DNA from: Chondrilla cf. caribensis
Taxonomy: Eukaryota; Porifera; Demospongiae; Chondrillida; Chondrillidae
Direction: 5' to 3'
Assembly: GCA_964020155.1 (NCBI GenBank)
Contig: OZ026559.1
Span: forward strand, 1,416,845 to 1,441,844
DNA: 25,000 nucleotides
The position numbers and the translations under genes are program-made. Each line of letters begins with the position of its first letter. The first letter of the stretch is position 1. Positions 1 to 13,981 of the stretch are shown here, piece after piece. The notes beneath the pieces were generated by a model, which was not told the origin of the DNA, ran no database searches, and saw nothing but the letters and a program-made list of their open reading frames with translations.

Positions 1-45
1 GTGGCTGGTGTAGTGTGGAGTGAGAACTATGAATATCATTACAAT
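1..45 (+). other. 3' flank remnant of an upstream array copy
   Basis: The window opens in the distal part of the conserved block that follows the stop codon of every complete copy; the same bases recur at about 3562-3604 after copy A. The stop codon of this leftmost copy should lie about 130 bases before the window. It shows that the array extends to the left. Confidence 0.75.
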
Positions 46-1218
46 ATAAAATCCATAATGTTAAATTATACCATATAATAATGGTATTATGCATAATATA
101 CGTACATACCCATGTCATTGGGTTACACATAAATATACACATACCCAATGGATATAGCATCTGCACATTATACATACACACTGTTACTAGTACATAACAG
201 ACACACAGTCGCTCACAGTGAATATAACTCCTCACAGGAGAAATGGCAATGCTGTAACTAAACCATCCAATACACCTCCTTTGAGAGCCTGTTGTTACAA
301 AGGTACGGTATACTGTATATGTAAGCATTACCAACTAGCCTGGCCTGCTACAACCATCCCAGCAAGCACCTCCGAACAGAGAAGGGCCAGGGACATGGGA
401 CACTTACTAGGACTAGGACTGACTGTGCTGTACTCCATAATGAGAATCATGAATATCATCACATGTGTTTATCATGTATTGACCTTCAAGTACAAGGTTA
501 ATATAATATTATGGTTAGTTCCCTGTTTACTTATGTAGGTAAAATTAATGCATACCTACATAAACTTTACATAGAGTAACAGTTGTTTATTCATTCCACA
601 AGAACTAACTTAAATACTTCATAACTATAACCTCAGTTCCAGTTACAAAATTGCCATGCTATAATAATAACAACATATCAAATGAACAAACAACTCTTGT
701 GAAAAGCATGTCTATTACTTAAGATACACACAGTGCAGTATGCATAACACATTGACATGTGCATTACAAGTACACTTATATAAATTAATGCATATTAAGA
801 TTACTAGTGACACTAAGATTAGTGGTGATTTTGCCGTTGAAAAACATATGTACTGAAGGTACATATATCATGAATGTGATACATAGTTGGGAGTACAGTC
901 TTGACAAGTAAGAGTGACAAAACTATGTAATAACATAACTACACACACACACATCCATCATATGCATATACAGGTGACATAAAATCGATACTTTTACTAC
1001 AATGGTACTGTAGGTAAGTATAAGGCATGTCTTACATTCGTACATACAGTACATACATACATACATGCATGCAGTACAACCATGTATCACACACATGTAA
1101 ATACACATGGGTACACACACAACACAAAATTTCATGCACAAACACAAGCATGCATTATATAACTGAACCAATGTTGTTTGTTTGCGTAATTCTAGAAAAA
1201 TGAAGTTACTAAGTTCTA
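46..1218. other. Intergenic spacer, family alpha (no gene seen)
   Basis: No supported gene. This spacer is a near copy of 3605-4710: both share the stretch around 'catgtcattgggt', the 'cacctcctttgagagcctg' region, 'ccacaagaactaact' and a run of ACAT/CATG repeats (1035-1075 and 4586-4615). A shorter related piece follows copy C at about 9840-9905. An open frame at 218-538 recurs at 3786-4088, but the differences between the two are mostly amino-acid changing, so I treat it as non-coding. Confidence 0.7.
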
Positions 1219-1406
1219 GTTACAAACCACTCACAGTAAACAGCCACCACAATGTCTGGTAAACAACTCCACAGTTCCAGATCACATGGTATAAAAGTGG
1301 ACAGCCTGTCACACAACAACTGACAACTGTGTTTGCTGATAGTGGGACTGGATCAAGATAACAACTCACTGACTGGCTACTACAAAACTGCAATTCTCTG
1401 GGAAAG
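1219..1406 (+). promoter_or_regulatory. Promoter and 5' leader of copy A
   Basis: Conserved block shared by seven copies. The TATA box TATAAAAG lies at 1290-1297, 110 bases before the ATG, so transcription would start near 1320 and leave a leader of about 85 bases. Upstream marks are 'cagccaccacaatgtctgg' and 'caactccacagttccagat'. The start site is inferred, not seen. Confidence 0.7.
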
Positions 1407-2422
1407 ATGAACCTCTTTATGATCATACCACTGTTCTTGGTTGTTACCACTGGTTTGTGGGAACAGACAATGGCTCAAAACACCAACACTAATGGAGTAC
1501 TGGATACAGGAAGTCACCATGTGATCAAGGTGAGTGTACATGTACAAACTGGTCAACATGTAGACAAGGAGTGGTATGACAGAGGAGATCTGTGATCTTT
1601 GGGCCTTGCACAAGCCTATGTGTAACAAGACCTTCCCCGATATGATGGAGGAGATCTGTGATGTTATAGTTCAAACTACACTTCTTTACTTATCCCCCAC
1701 TTCCCATCTACCAGAGAACCACCCAGGGTCAAGCAGCAGAAGCTCCAAGTACTGCCTGTACTTCAGGGAAAGAGGGACAGGTGTACCACAAACCAGCTAA
1801 TGGGAGCTTGATATGGATTTGTAGAAGTAGACAATGGACCCCTCATATGTGAGTACATTCACCACACACAGATACATTGTGGTAGGAAAGTGGAGGAGAT
1901 TAGGACACATATGTACTATGTCACAATCACTTGTCTTCAGTCAAGTAGACATCAGTGTTTGTCCCCTAATAACTGGGGCCAAACCATCATAACTGTCAGC
2001 CATCTTTTCTATGAATATAACCAACCCAGTTCACATTCAACAATCTGCTTGGTTGGTGTTTGCACAAACCACATTCACTGTAGCTAAATCCACATTTCCC
2101 TTCCTGCCTCTTTGGGTGGTCACATAATATGGTATTGTGGGATATGTGGGTGCAGATGGCTGGGTTAGTCTCGATTTAGACAAGTAACACACCAGGTGGA
2201 GTACGTGTGTGACAGTGGTATAGAAATACAGGGAATTTATAACTCTTATCTATGTATTCTCCAACAGAATCCTCTCAGCCATTGGTACTAATAGTTCATT
2301 CCCAGCAAAGTCTTGCAAACTCATTAAGAGTGCTCATAATAACCCAACATATGGTCTACTGAATGGACAGTATTGGATCAAAGTAGGGGATCCCTGTTGG
2401 GGAGAGCAGACTGTACAGGTAG

Positions 2423-2584
<162 letters not shown>

Positions 2585-2638
2585 CAAAGCACACTGGTGA
2601 GAGCATGTGTGCAATTCATTCATTACACAACTACTGTA

Positions 2639-2870
2639 CATACAGTGAAATCTCTCTACTAAAGGATAACACATAAATTACCTCCATACAAAGGACACTC
2701 TCTGAGGCACATAAATGCACCTCCCCATAGTGCAAACACATGTTTCACCTTTGAAGAGCAGACCACCTCTATAACCTCTACAGTGGACAAAATGACTTGT
2801 TCCAATGTGCTCTTTATGAAGGGGTCCTATGGTCCAACACATTTAGAGGATATAGTCCACTAGATAGTAC
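2639..2870. repeat. Dispersed repeat R1 in intron 3 of copy A
   Basis: A block opening 'tacagtgaaatctctctac' and ending near 'tttagaggatatagtcca'. It recurs in the same intron of F (17938-18160, very similar) and C (8780-9010, more diverged). Its inner phrases ('accacctctataacctct', 'acagtgga') resemble the tandem units in the B-C and C-D spacers. It looks like an old non-coding interspersed repeat carried along by gene duplication; no coding capacity is seen. Confidence 0.6.
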
Positions 2871-3430
2871 ATATATTAGTATGATACACTAACATTAAAT
2901 CCAATCTTAATTGTACAGACATACTGTGAAATGACCATTGATGGAGGAGGATGGTCTCTGGTGTGGAAGCACTCATATCGACAAGTTGGCAGACTGACTA
3001 AAAATATGTACTATCACGGCCAATTCCATAAATCATGCACTAATCTCAGTGTTGGATGGTGCAATGAACCGAACAAGACAAGACTATACAACCAGAAGAA
3101 ATGATGATAGCTGCCTACCACAATGGAATACTAGTGTACGCGTACAAGGGAACATTCAACAGGAACATAGACCACCACTGGACTGGAGGTACAATGCTGA
3201 CGCCTGTCACTAGAATAGTGGATCATTGTATAAACGACAGATCTACACCAACACCTCTGTCGTACAGTACTCTTACTGGATTGGTTTTCAGCAAAGGTAG
3301 TAGTGATACTATCAATGGGGCATTAGCTAACCCAAGGTATGATGATCGCTGGGAAAGTTGTCATCTACCATCGCGTATCTCATCATCACGATATCACACT
3401 CAGATGACAATGGCCATCTACGTTCGCTGA

Positions 3431-3604
3431 CCATCACCAGACAAACCAGCTACCACAACATGTACTGTAGAGGATTAGATACTGTAGTACAATACTTTAT
3501 ACTGGAGTTAGCTAACATGTAGTGTTGATAGTGTACTATTAGGTAGTGTGTGATAGGGAGTAGCTGGTGTAGTGTGGAGTGAGAACTATGAATATCATTA
3601 CATT
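3431..3604 (+). other. Conserved 3' untranslated/flanking block (copy A; all complete copies)
   Basis: A block of about 170 bases after the stop, nearly the same after every complete copy: B 6400-6556, C 9612-9782, D 12899-13068, E 16105-16274, F 18735-18905, G 22528-22697. It begins 'ccatcaccagacaaaccag' (B lacks a few bases here) and ends near 'gagaactatgaatatcatt'. It contains the palindrome GTTAGCTAAC and a TAGTAC/GTACTA pair around it. No standard AATAAA signal is present, so the poly(A) site is unknown. Confidence 0.75.
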
Positions 3605-4710
3605 GAAATCCATAATGTTAAATTACACAATATAATATTTCTGTTAAAGTATATATGTGCGTACATATATGTACAGTACATGTCATTGGGGTACACATAA
3701 ATATACACATACCCAATGGATATAGCATCTGTACATTATACATACACACTGTTACTAGTACATAACAGACATACAGCTACTCACAGTGGATATAACACCT
3801 CACAGGAGAAATGACAATGCTGTAACTAAACCATCCAATACACCTCCTTTGAGAGCCTGTTGTTGCAAAGGTATGGTATATGGTATATGTAAGCATTGCC
3901 AACTAGCCTGGCCTGCTACAACCATCCCAGCAAGCACCTCTGAGCAGAGAAGGACCAGGGACATGGGACACTTACTAGGACTAGGACTGACTGTGTCCAT
4001 AATGAGAATTATGAATATCATCACATGTGTTTATCATGTATTGACCTTCAAGTACAAGGTTAGTATGGCTAGTTCCCTGTTTACTTAGGTAAATGCACAT
4101 CTACATAAACATTACACAGAGTAACAGTTGTTTATTCATCCCACAAGAACTAACTTGAATACTTCATAACTATAACCTCAGTTCCAGTTACAAAATAGCC
4201 ATGCTATAATAATAACAACATTTCAAGGAACAAACAGCTCTTGAGAAAGTATGTCTATTACTTCAGATACACACAGTGCAGTAAGCATAACACATTGACG
4301 TGCATTACACGTACACTTATATAAATTAATGCATATTAAACACACTAACATTAGTGGTGATTTTGATATCTGTTGACAACACACTGTTGAAAACATATGT
4401 ACTGGAGGTACATACATTATGAAAGTGATACATACGTAGTTGAAAGTATAGTTGAGTAAGAGTGACACAACTATGTAATAACATAGTTACACACACCGCC
4501 AGCATATGCGCATACAGGTAATATAAAATTGATATTTCTACTACAATGGTACTGTACGTAAGTATAAGGCATGTCTTACATTCGTACATACAGTACATAC
4601 ATACATGCATGCATGTTCTACAACCATGCATCATACACATATAAATACACATGGGTACACACACAACACAAACTTTCATAGCACAAGCACACTAAATGAA
4701 TGAATGAGTA
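3605..4710. other. Intergenic spacer, family alpha, second copy
   Basis: Near copy of the spacer before A, with small indels, for example six bases missing after 'ctaggactgactgtg'. No gene is supported. Confidence 0.7.
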
Positions 4711-4902
4711 AGTTCCAGTTACAAACCACTCACAGTAAACAGCCACCACAATGTCTGGTAAACAACTCCACAGTTCCAGATCACATGATTTAAAAGTGGA
4801 GAGCTTCTCACACAACTAACAACTGTGTTTGCTGATAGTGGGACTGGATCAAGATAACAACTCACTGACTGGCTACTACAAGATTGCAATTCTCTGGGAA
4901 AG
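4711..4902 (+). promoter_or_regulatory. Promoter and 5' leader of copy B, altered TATA
   Basis: Same block as in copy A, but the TATA position reads TTTAAAAG (4789-4796) instead of TATAAAAG. This could lower or shift initiation. Confidence 0.6.
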
Positions 4903-5634
4903 ATGAACCTGTTTATGATCATACCACTGTTCTTGGTTGTTACCACTGGTTTGTGGGAACAGACAATGGCTCAGGAGAATGCCAAAGAGAAGACATTAGA
5001 TACAGGAAACCACCATGTGATGAAGGTGAGTACAATGTCAGGCAGGTAAAAAGTGTTGTAATGGAGTAGACTTCCCTCAGAACTACTGTGACAAACAACA
5101 CACATAATTGACATTGTTACCTACTGTATAACTCCCTCACTATTCCTCCACTTCCCACCACCAGAGAACCACCAAGCGTCAAGCAGTACCTACTTCTACA
5201 TGTACTTCTGGGAGAGAGGGACATGTTCACCCTGTACCAGCTAATGGGGACATGATATGGATTTGTAGAAGTGGAGAATGGATACCTTTTGAGTGAGTAC
5301 AAGGTTTGAGTACATCCACCAGACAACATACCAAGATAGGAGCCTAGAGGGGCATGAAGGTTGGGGGGTACCTCCCAAAGACTCTCAGAGAGATCTCACA
5401 GTGCTGTTTTACAACAGTGATACACATTCAGTGCTGATTATTCCTCATTCTCCACTGCCCTTTCTCCTCAGACTCCTGGCATCAATAGGAATCGCTCGCT
5501 CACTACCTGGGAAGTCTTGTAAACACATCAGAGATACTCTTGCTAACCAGTGTAGTCAACCACCACAGAGTGGACTGTATTGGGTCAAAGTAGCTCATCC
5601 TTGTTCAGGAGTGGAACAGACTATGCAGGTAGTG

Positions 5635-5728
<94 letters not shown>

Positions 5729-6399
5729 TGTGCGTGTGTGTGCGTGTGTGTGTCAATTGATTGAGTGTGCATATACACTACTGTAGACTATTAAAAGATA
5801 TACACAGAAAGTAAAATTAATACCACATACTTACAATATGCCTTCCAAGCACTGGCCCCAATTCCACATTCTACTACATACAGATATACTGTGACATGAG
5901 TATCAATGAAGGAGGATGGTCTCTGGTGTGGAAGCACTCCTATGTAGATGTGTCCCCACTGACTACAGACATGTACTATCACAGCTCATTCTACAAACCA
6001 TGTACTGATCTCAGTGTTGGATGGTGCAATGTGCCCAACAAGACAAGACTACAACCAGAAGAAATGATGATAGCTGCCTACCACAATGAAATACTAGTGT
6101 ACGCGTACAAGGGAACATTCAACAGGAACATAGACCACCACTGGACTGGAGGTATATTGCTGATGCCTGTCACTAGAATAATGGACCGTTGTACACGAAG
6201 TGGAATTGGAGTACCAACACCAAAAGGTGAAGATGTTTACCCTGGATTGGCCTTCACCAGAGGAGTAGATGGAACTATTAATACAAATACTATTAGAGTT
6301 GGTCCAGAAGATGAACGCTGGGAGGAATGTTGGCTCCCATCATGTATTTCAGCAAAACGATCCAATGTTCAGATGACGATGGCCATCTACGTTCGCTGA
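4903..6399 (+). CDS. Copy B: secreted fibrinogen-C-like protein, type II, intact
   Basis: Exons 4903-5025, 5165-5292, 5472-5628 and 5884-6399 join to 307 residues. Residues 1-23 are a signal peptide (cut after TMA). About residues 42-84 form the two-Cys module (STCTSGREGH...WICRSGEW). The fibrinogen-C-like region starts at about residue 96 (LPGKSCKHIRDTLANQC, GLYWVKV, HPCSG) and continues in exon 4 with IYCDM..., GGW, KPC, GWCNVPNKT (an N-glycosylation sequon) and IDHHW. A hypervariable stretch (6193-6369) follows, then QMTMAIYVR and the stop. It has an extra Cys at one hypervariable position (LPSC). Only the start of the domain is clearly fibrinogen-like; the rest is family-specific. Likely extracellular recognition protein; ligand unknown. 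Copies H and C are closest in exons 1-3. Confidence 0.85.
5637..5753. repeat. (TG)n microsatellite in intron 3 of copy B
   Basis: About 117 bases of TG with scattered TGCG and TATG interruptions, starting nine bases after exon 3. Intron 3 is only 255 bases long, so the tract fills almost half of it. Confidence 0.96.
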
Positions 6400-6556
6400 C
6401 CATCACCAGACCAGCTACCACAACATGTACTGTAGAGGATTAGATACTGTAGTACAATACTTTATACTGGAGTTAGCTAACATGTAGTGTTGATAGTGTA
6501 CTATTAGGTAGTGTGTGATAGTGAGTAGCTGGTGTAGTGTGGAGTGAGAACTATGA

Positions 6557-7292
6557 ATATGATTATGTGTGTAACATTGAATTATGCAGTTCAACCAATC
6601 CTGTGTCAAAAACACCACCTCTATACTCTACAACAACCACCTATCCTCAGTATAACTATTATTGGACTACCAACAATGTGAACTCCACTACAGCAAAACA
6701 CCTGTGTATACAGACCACCTGTCCTGAGTGACTATCATTGGACTAACCACAACGCCAACTCTACTACAGTGAAACACCTCTGTACATAGGACAACTATTG
6801 TTGTTCCCTAGTTGGGTGGTCTTCATGTACAGGTTTCACTGTATTAATAGACAATTTACACACAGTGGAAGAGTTCAACAGTAGACAAAACACATATAGC
6901 TACAATTATTATCATAATCATTCAATTTAGGAAGTCAAACAAAACATGTTAACAGTTGTTGTCAGTAGGATATTTGAAAGGTACGTTTTTGTATACCAGA
7001 TACAGTTGTTTTCCTCAAATGTCTATAAACTACGTATTAATTGGCTGTTAGGCTAGGAGTCTGTACAGTATAATATTACATTTTGCTATATTCATTTCTC
7101 AACAAAGCTACCACGATGATGTCATAGATACACTGTACAACTATGAATATCATTTAATTACATGCATTACATTTAATTTCCCGAACAAGAACTGACAGTG
7201 TTTTATTAATACCCCCTGAAACTTAAAAAATCTACAGTTTATACATCAATGACATCATAGATGGGGACAGTTCTGGGAAAGAATATCAATAT
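6557..7292. other. Intergenic spacer, family gamma (between B and C)
   Basis: No gene seen. The part from about 6860 to 7160 matches the spacer after C at about 10120-10400 (shared phrases 'agttcaacagtagacaaaa', 'caaatgtctat', 'ctatgaatatcatt'). A tandem repeat lies at 6636-6789. Confidence 0.65.
6636..6789. repeat. Two diverged tandem units of 77 bases
   Basis: Unit 1 is 6636-6712 and unit 2 is 6713-6789; both run from 'accacct.tcct.ag' through 'attggact' to 'acacct.tgta'. A single related unit lies at about 9962-10040. The piece ends nearby with 'tttcactgta', the reverse complement of the start of repeat R1, which suggests a common dispersed family. Confidence 0.7.
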
Positions 7293-7465
7293 CAGTAAAC
7301 AGCCACCACAATGTCTGGTAAACAACTCCACAGTTCCAGATCACATGGTATAAAAGTGAACAGCTTGTCACACAACAACTAACAACTGTGTTTGCTGATA
7401 GTGGGACTGGATCAAGATAACAACTCACTGACTGGCTACTACAAGATTGCAATTCTCTGGGAAAG
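7293..7465 (+). promoter_or_regulatory. Promoter and 5' leader of copy C
   Basis: Shared promoter block with TATAAAAG at 7349-7356. Homology to the other promoters starts abruptly at 'cagtaaacagccacc', marking the edge of the duplicated or converted segment. Confidence 0.7.
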
Positions 7466-9611
<2,146 letters not shown>

Positions 9612-9782
9612 CCATCACCAGACAAACCAGCTACCACAACATGTACTGTGGAGGATTAGATACTGTAGTACAATACTTTATACTGGAGTTAGCTAACATG
9701 TAGTGTTGATAGTGTACTATTAGGTAGTGTGTGATAGGGAGTAGCTGGTGTAGTGTGGAGTGAGAACTATGAATATCATTAC

Positions 9783-10834
9783 ATTGATATCAGTAATGTT
9801 AAACTACATGATATCATATAATGCTATTATGTATATACGTGCATATACATGTCATTGGGTTACATATAAATATACCCAATGGATAAAGCATCTGCACATT
9901 ATATATACGTATGTCTATGATGATATGATTATTTCAACCTGAAGACCACCTCAATAAAACAACCACCTATCCTATGTGACCATTATTGGAGTAACCACAA
10001 CGTCAACTCTACCACAGTGTACAACACCTCTGTACATAGGACAACTTTTCCTGGTAGCTTGGATGGTCTCTATGAACAGGTTCCACTGTATTTATACGTA
10101 AATATGATATTGCACACACAGTGGACGGGTTCAACAGTAGACAAAAGCATAGCTAATACCCTACAACTACCCCTAGGTATTATCATTACCATTTAATTTG
10201 GAAAGTTAAACAAAACAAGCTAACAGTTGAAGGAATTCTAAGATATCTGTCTCTGTAAGTTACAAGACAGTAGTTTCTGTCAAATGTCTATGGACTATTA
10301 ATTAGCCATTAGGTTAGGATTCTGCAAAATTATATTACCATTTTGATTCTTCAATAAATCTACAACAAAGACGTCATACTGTGGACACAGTGTAGAACTA
10401 TGAATACCATTACATTTGTTTGCTGTACAACACACTCACACACAGGTAGAAGTAAACAGTATAAAAATAGAAAACAAATTGATACAAGACAAGACATAAC
10501 AGATAGAAATTCAATTTAATACCCCTACTGAAATTATCTCTCCAAGAATTTGCAGGCTACACAAAATGATGTCGTAGATGGGGGCAGGCTGGAAAGTCCT
10601 CAGTAGCAAAGGTTAACATTATTCATGAAAGTACATAAATTGAAACAACAATCAAAGAAAAATAAAGCCCATACTTCCAGTGAACAAGCATAAAAGAGAT
10701 TGAATGCTGGCGGTAACCAGTAGAATACCCATTATCACAAAATATATCAAGTCTATTGTGAGTACAAACCTTATCTATAACAGATTACCAGGTTACTGAC
10801 TATCTTTGGCAAGTTGAGATCTTAACTGTTGAAG
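9783..10834. other. Intergenic spacer between C and D, mixed alpha/gamma
   Basis: No gene seen. About 9840-9905 matches the alpha spacers, about 9945-10095 is a dispersed-repeat fragment ending 'ggttccactgta', and about 10120-10400 matches the gamma spacer after B. From about 10440 to the start of D the sequence has no match elsewhere in the window. A TATA-like CATAAAAG lies at 10689-10696, but a promoter there is only a guess. Confidence 0.6.
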
Positions 10835-12131
10835 ATGAAGTTATTAATACCACTTTTGGTGTTTGGTACATTCGTTCTGTTGGATCAAACTTTGGCTGAG
10901 AATGACAACAACAACCGCAACGATAACAAAGAAACAGCTACGCATACTGTAGTAGATGCCAGAAACCACTTCAAGGTATGTGGACATGATTAGTACATTG
11001 TGAGATTGAACCTGGTGCAGCATGTCCATATTCAGTGTGGGCTTGTACAGTTCACAATCATATGTCTACAGGTAAGGGAATCACTGAGTCTACCTCTGTG
11101 TAGTCAGAGCATAATTTGATATAAGTTATCTCAGCAACCATTGGGACTCCTACAAAATTAGTACAAATATATACTGTAATGTGTTCGTAGTGCCAACGGG
11201 TACATACCGGATAGCTGGAAATTTTCATGGGACAATACTTTTGCAGATGGCCAATGGGTACATATTTCTCTACTATACTAATCTATCAGAGATCCACTAG
11301 GCATCAAGGAGTGGACGTTCCAAAGACTGCCTGTACTACTGAGAATGGTGGAGACATACACCCCAAACCTGATGGTGATATCATATGGATTTGCATGAGT
11401 GGGGAATGGAAACCTTACACGTAAGTACAGGATACTCATCACATGCACACATTGAGGTAGGAATATGGAGGAGATTAGAAAGGATCGATACAACACAATG
11501 CCTTGTCATGTACAGTCACAGTATGCATACACTATGTACTCATCAGTTTGTTATAGTGTGTATAACACCATGAGCTTGAACAAAGGAAGACAGTATACGT
11601 GAAAGGATCTTCCATTTGTGTGGATATAGGGGAAATGCATGTCCCTTTGGATTTCCTATACCCTTGACACAAGATGTACCTATGTGTGCAGTGCATACTC
11701 TACCCTCCTGAGCCAATACTTTACAGCAGAGCTATTTAATACATTATAGGATATAATATTGACAGACTGAGTGGACCTTTTCCATTCCAGTTTATTATGC
11801 TCATTATAATAGAAACTTAATACTGTAACACTCCACACAGTACACACACTATTACAAAGGTAAACATATAAGATCAGAAGATGAATGTTTTCAAGAGGAG
11901 AAATGAAAACACAAATTTGACTTGAAGTATACACAACCTACATATTATCTTTTTGTATTCTCTCCTTCAGATTCCTACCAGCTATAGGAGCTACAACTAC
12001 ACACCCTGGGAAGTCCTGTAAACACCTTAAAAATACACTTGACAATAAGACATGCAGTTCACTGAGTGGACCACATTGGATCAAAGTGGATGATTGTTGT
12101 TCAGGATTTAAGCAGACCATACAGGTAAGAG

Positions 12132-12202
<71 letters not shown>

Positions 12203-12898
12203 TGAGTGAGTGAGTGTGTGTGTGTGCGTGCTGTACGTAAGTGTGTGTGTGTGCATGTTTCTTGCAATGAAATAATGATATTATTAATATTATTAATCAT
12301 GATGTACACAATATAGCCATACAATGCATTTCCAGTGTATGCATCATACCAGAACATCAATGTATATATACTGTAGACATACTGTGACATGACCACCAAT
12401 GAAGGAGGATGGTCTCTGGTGTGGAAGCACTCATATCTACAGGTCTCTCCACTGACTACAGACATGTACTACAACAGCTCATTCTACAAACCATGTACTG
12501 ATCTCAGTGTTGGATGGTGCAATGTGCCCAACAAGACAAGACTACAACCAGAAGAAATGATGATAGCTGCCTACCACAATGGAATACTAGTGTACGCGTA
12601 CAAGGGAACATTCAACAGGAACATAGACCACCACTGGAGTGGAGCCACACTGCTGATGCCTGTCACTCGAATAGTGGATCATTGTACAGGGTACAATACA
12701 TGGGCACCAACACCTCTGCCGTACAATACTCCAACTGGATTGATTTTTGGCAAAAAAAATTACTATGATACTATCGAGCTCAAGGGGACATTAGCCAACC
12801 AAATTGTGGATAGGCGCTGGCTAAGGTGTTCTCTACCATCATGGATCTCAGTAAGTAGATCCAATGTTCAGATGACGATGGCCATCTACGTTCGCTGA
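10835..12898 (+). CDS. Copy D: secreted fibrinogen-C-like protein with a divergent N-terminus
   Basis: Exons 10835-10975, 11290-11420, 11971-12124 and 12377-12898 join to 315 residues. The signal peptide differs from all other copies (MKLLIPLLVFGTFVLLDQ..., cut after TLA, residue 21) and is followed by an Asn-rich linker (ENDNNNRNDNKE). Exon 2 keeps the two-Cys module (ACTTENGGD...WICMSGEW). Exon 3 has SCKHLK, a TCS Cys and a double Cys (DDCCSG). The first ~100 codons of exon 4 are almost the same as in the other copies despite the divergent 5' half, suggesting gene conversion. Hypervariable stretch 12686-12868 is the joint longest (61 codons). The shared promoter block is absent, so D may be expressed differently. 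Splice sites are inferred from homology and consensus. Confidence 0.83.
12133..12230. repeat. (TG)n/(GAGT)n microsatellite in intron 3 of copy D
   Basis: About 98 bases: TG units, then a short run of GAGT units (12200-12214), then TG again. A further TG run lies at 12240-12252. Confidence 0.95.
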
Positions 12899-13068
12899 CC
12901 ATCACCAGACAAACCAGCTACCACAACATGTACTGTAGAGGATTAGATACTGTAGTACAATACTTTATACTGGAGTTAGCTAACATGTAGTGTTGATAGT
13001 GTACTATTAGGTAGTGTGTGATAGGGAGTAGCTGGTGTAGTGTGGAGTGAGAGCTATGAATATCATTA

Positions 13069-13787
13069 CAACAATCTTACCAATTATTATAGCTTATAGT
13101 TTGCATAATACATTACACACAGTACAAAGTTGGTCAATATACTAAAACTGGTCTGAATATCATTATAACATATCAGTTGGAGCTGGTATCTTGTATTAGG
13201 CAGTAAGCATATTTTGTTGTTGATTGTCATGTGTTATGAGAATGTTGCCAGTTCAATAGATTAAATCACCATAGAAATGAGAGTCTGAAGTACGTAGACA
13301 TAAAAGGCTTCAACAAACCAAATAATCCTATAACACTAGTTCCATTACAATGGCCTTGTTCTAACTTCAGGTGTGGCCATGGTCCTACCAACCACACCTA
13401 CTCAAATAGCCATGTAGCAATGTTGCTACAGTATGTCACATTCCATGAAATATAAACAAAATACAAAATACAATAGTATGTGCATACTTATCAGACCATG
13501 CACACATTAAAGTATACACAGTATGTCAGACAAATGAGTCATTCATTTTTTAGGGGCTGTCGCAGTTGGGCTAAAATTGGTGCGCTGAAGCTCCACCAAA
13601 TATATTAACTTGAGTGAAGGTTTTTTTGAACCTAAGAAAGATGCCTAAGTAATTCGAGTGCGGGGGTCGGCAGCCCCACGATTTTTGAACTAGAATTACT
13701 TGTTTACCTGCATTTGAAGCCAAGCTATGGTGGGCAGTGGTTTGGGTAGTTTCAGACATTTATCAGATTTCAGAAGAACAAAGTTTA
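13069..13787. other. Intergenic spacer, family beta (between D and E)
   Basis: No gene seen. It is a near copy of the spacer before H (22698-23440), including a distal part at 13552-13785 with 'ggctgt.gcagttgggcta' and 'gaattacttgtttacctgca'. The first ~300 bases also match the spacer after F (18906-19210). Confidence 0.7.
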
Positions 13788-13981
13788 GTTCTAGTTACAA
13801 ACCACTCACAGTAAACAGCCACCACAATGTCTGGTAAACAACTCCACAGTTCCAGATCACATGGTATAAAAGTGGACAGCTTGTCACACAACAACTAACA
13901 ACTGTGTTTGCTGATAGTGGGACTGGATCAAGATAACAACTCACTGACTGGCTACTACAAGACTGCAATTCTCTGGGAAAG
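13788..13981 (+). promoter_or_regulatory. Promoter and 5' leader of copy E
   Basis: Shared promoter block with TATAAAAG at 13865-13872, starting at 'tctagttacaaaccactca'. Confidence 0.7.

Noticed and set aside
218..538. Open frame of 106 codons, repeated at 3786-4088 as 100 codons
   Set aside because: It lies inside a duplicated spacer; differences between the two copies are mostly amino-acid changing with few silent ones, and no signal peptide, splice pattern or known domain is seen.
1220..1450. Minus-strand frames opposite exon 1 and the promoter (also 4719-4946, 7255-7509, 13795-14064, 16604-16843, 20279-20479)
   Set aside because: They recur only because the sense strand is duplicated; they are shadows of the promoter and signal-peptide exon.
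3230..3400. Diversity-generating retroelement acting on the variable segment
   Set aside because: No reverse transcriptase or template repeat is present, variation is not limited to adenine positions, and the setting is eukaryotic introns and exons.
3101..3430. Separate short gene starting at MMIAAYHNG (also 18405-18734)
   Set aside because: These ATGs are internal codons of exon 4; the frames only look separate because of the upstream frameshifts in A and F.
6557..7292. tRNA or rRNA genes in the spacers
   Set aside because: No tRNA box A/B pattern or rRNA-like conserved stretch was seen by reading any spacer.
12514..12768. Plus-strand frame overlapping exon 4 in another frame (also 15720-15932)
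   Set aside because: Shadow of the conserved part of exon 4; the real frame is fixed by the splice phases and the conserved YCDM...GGGW motif.
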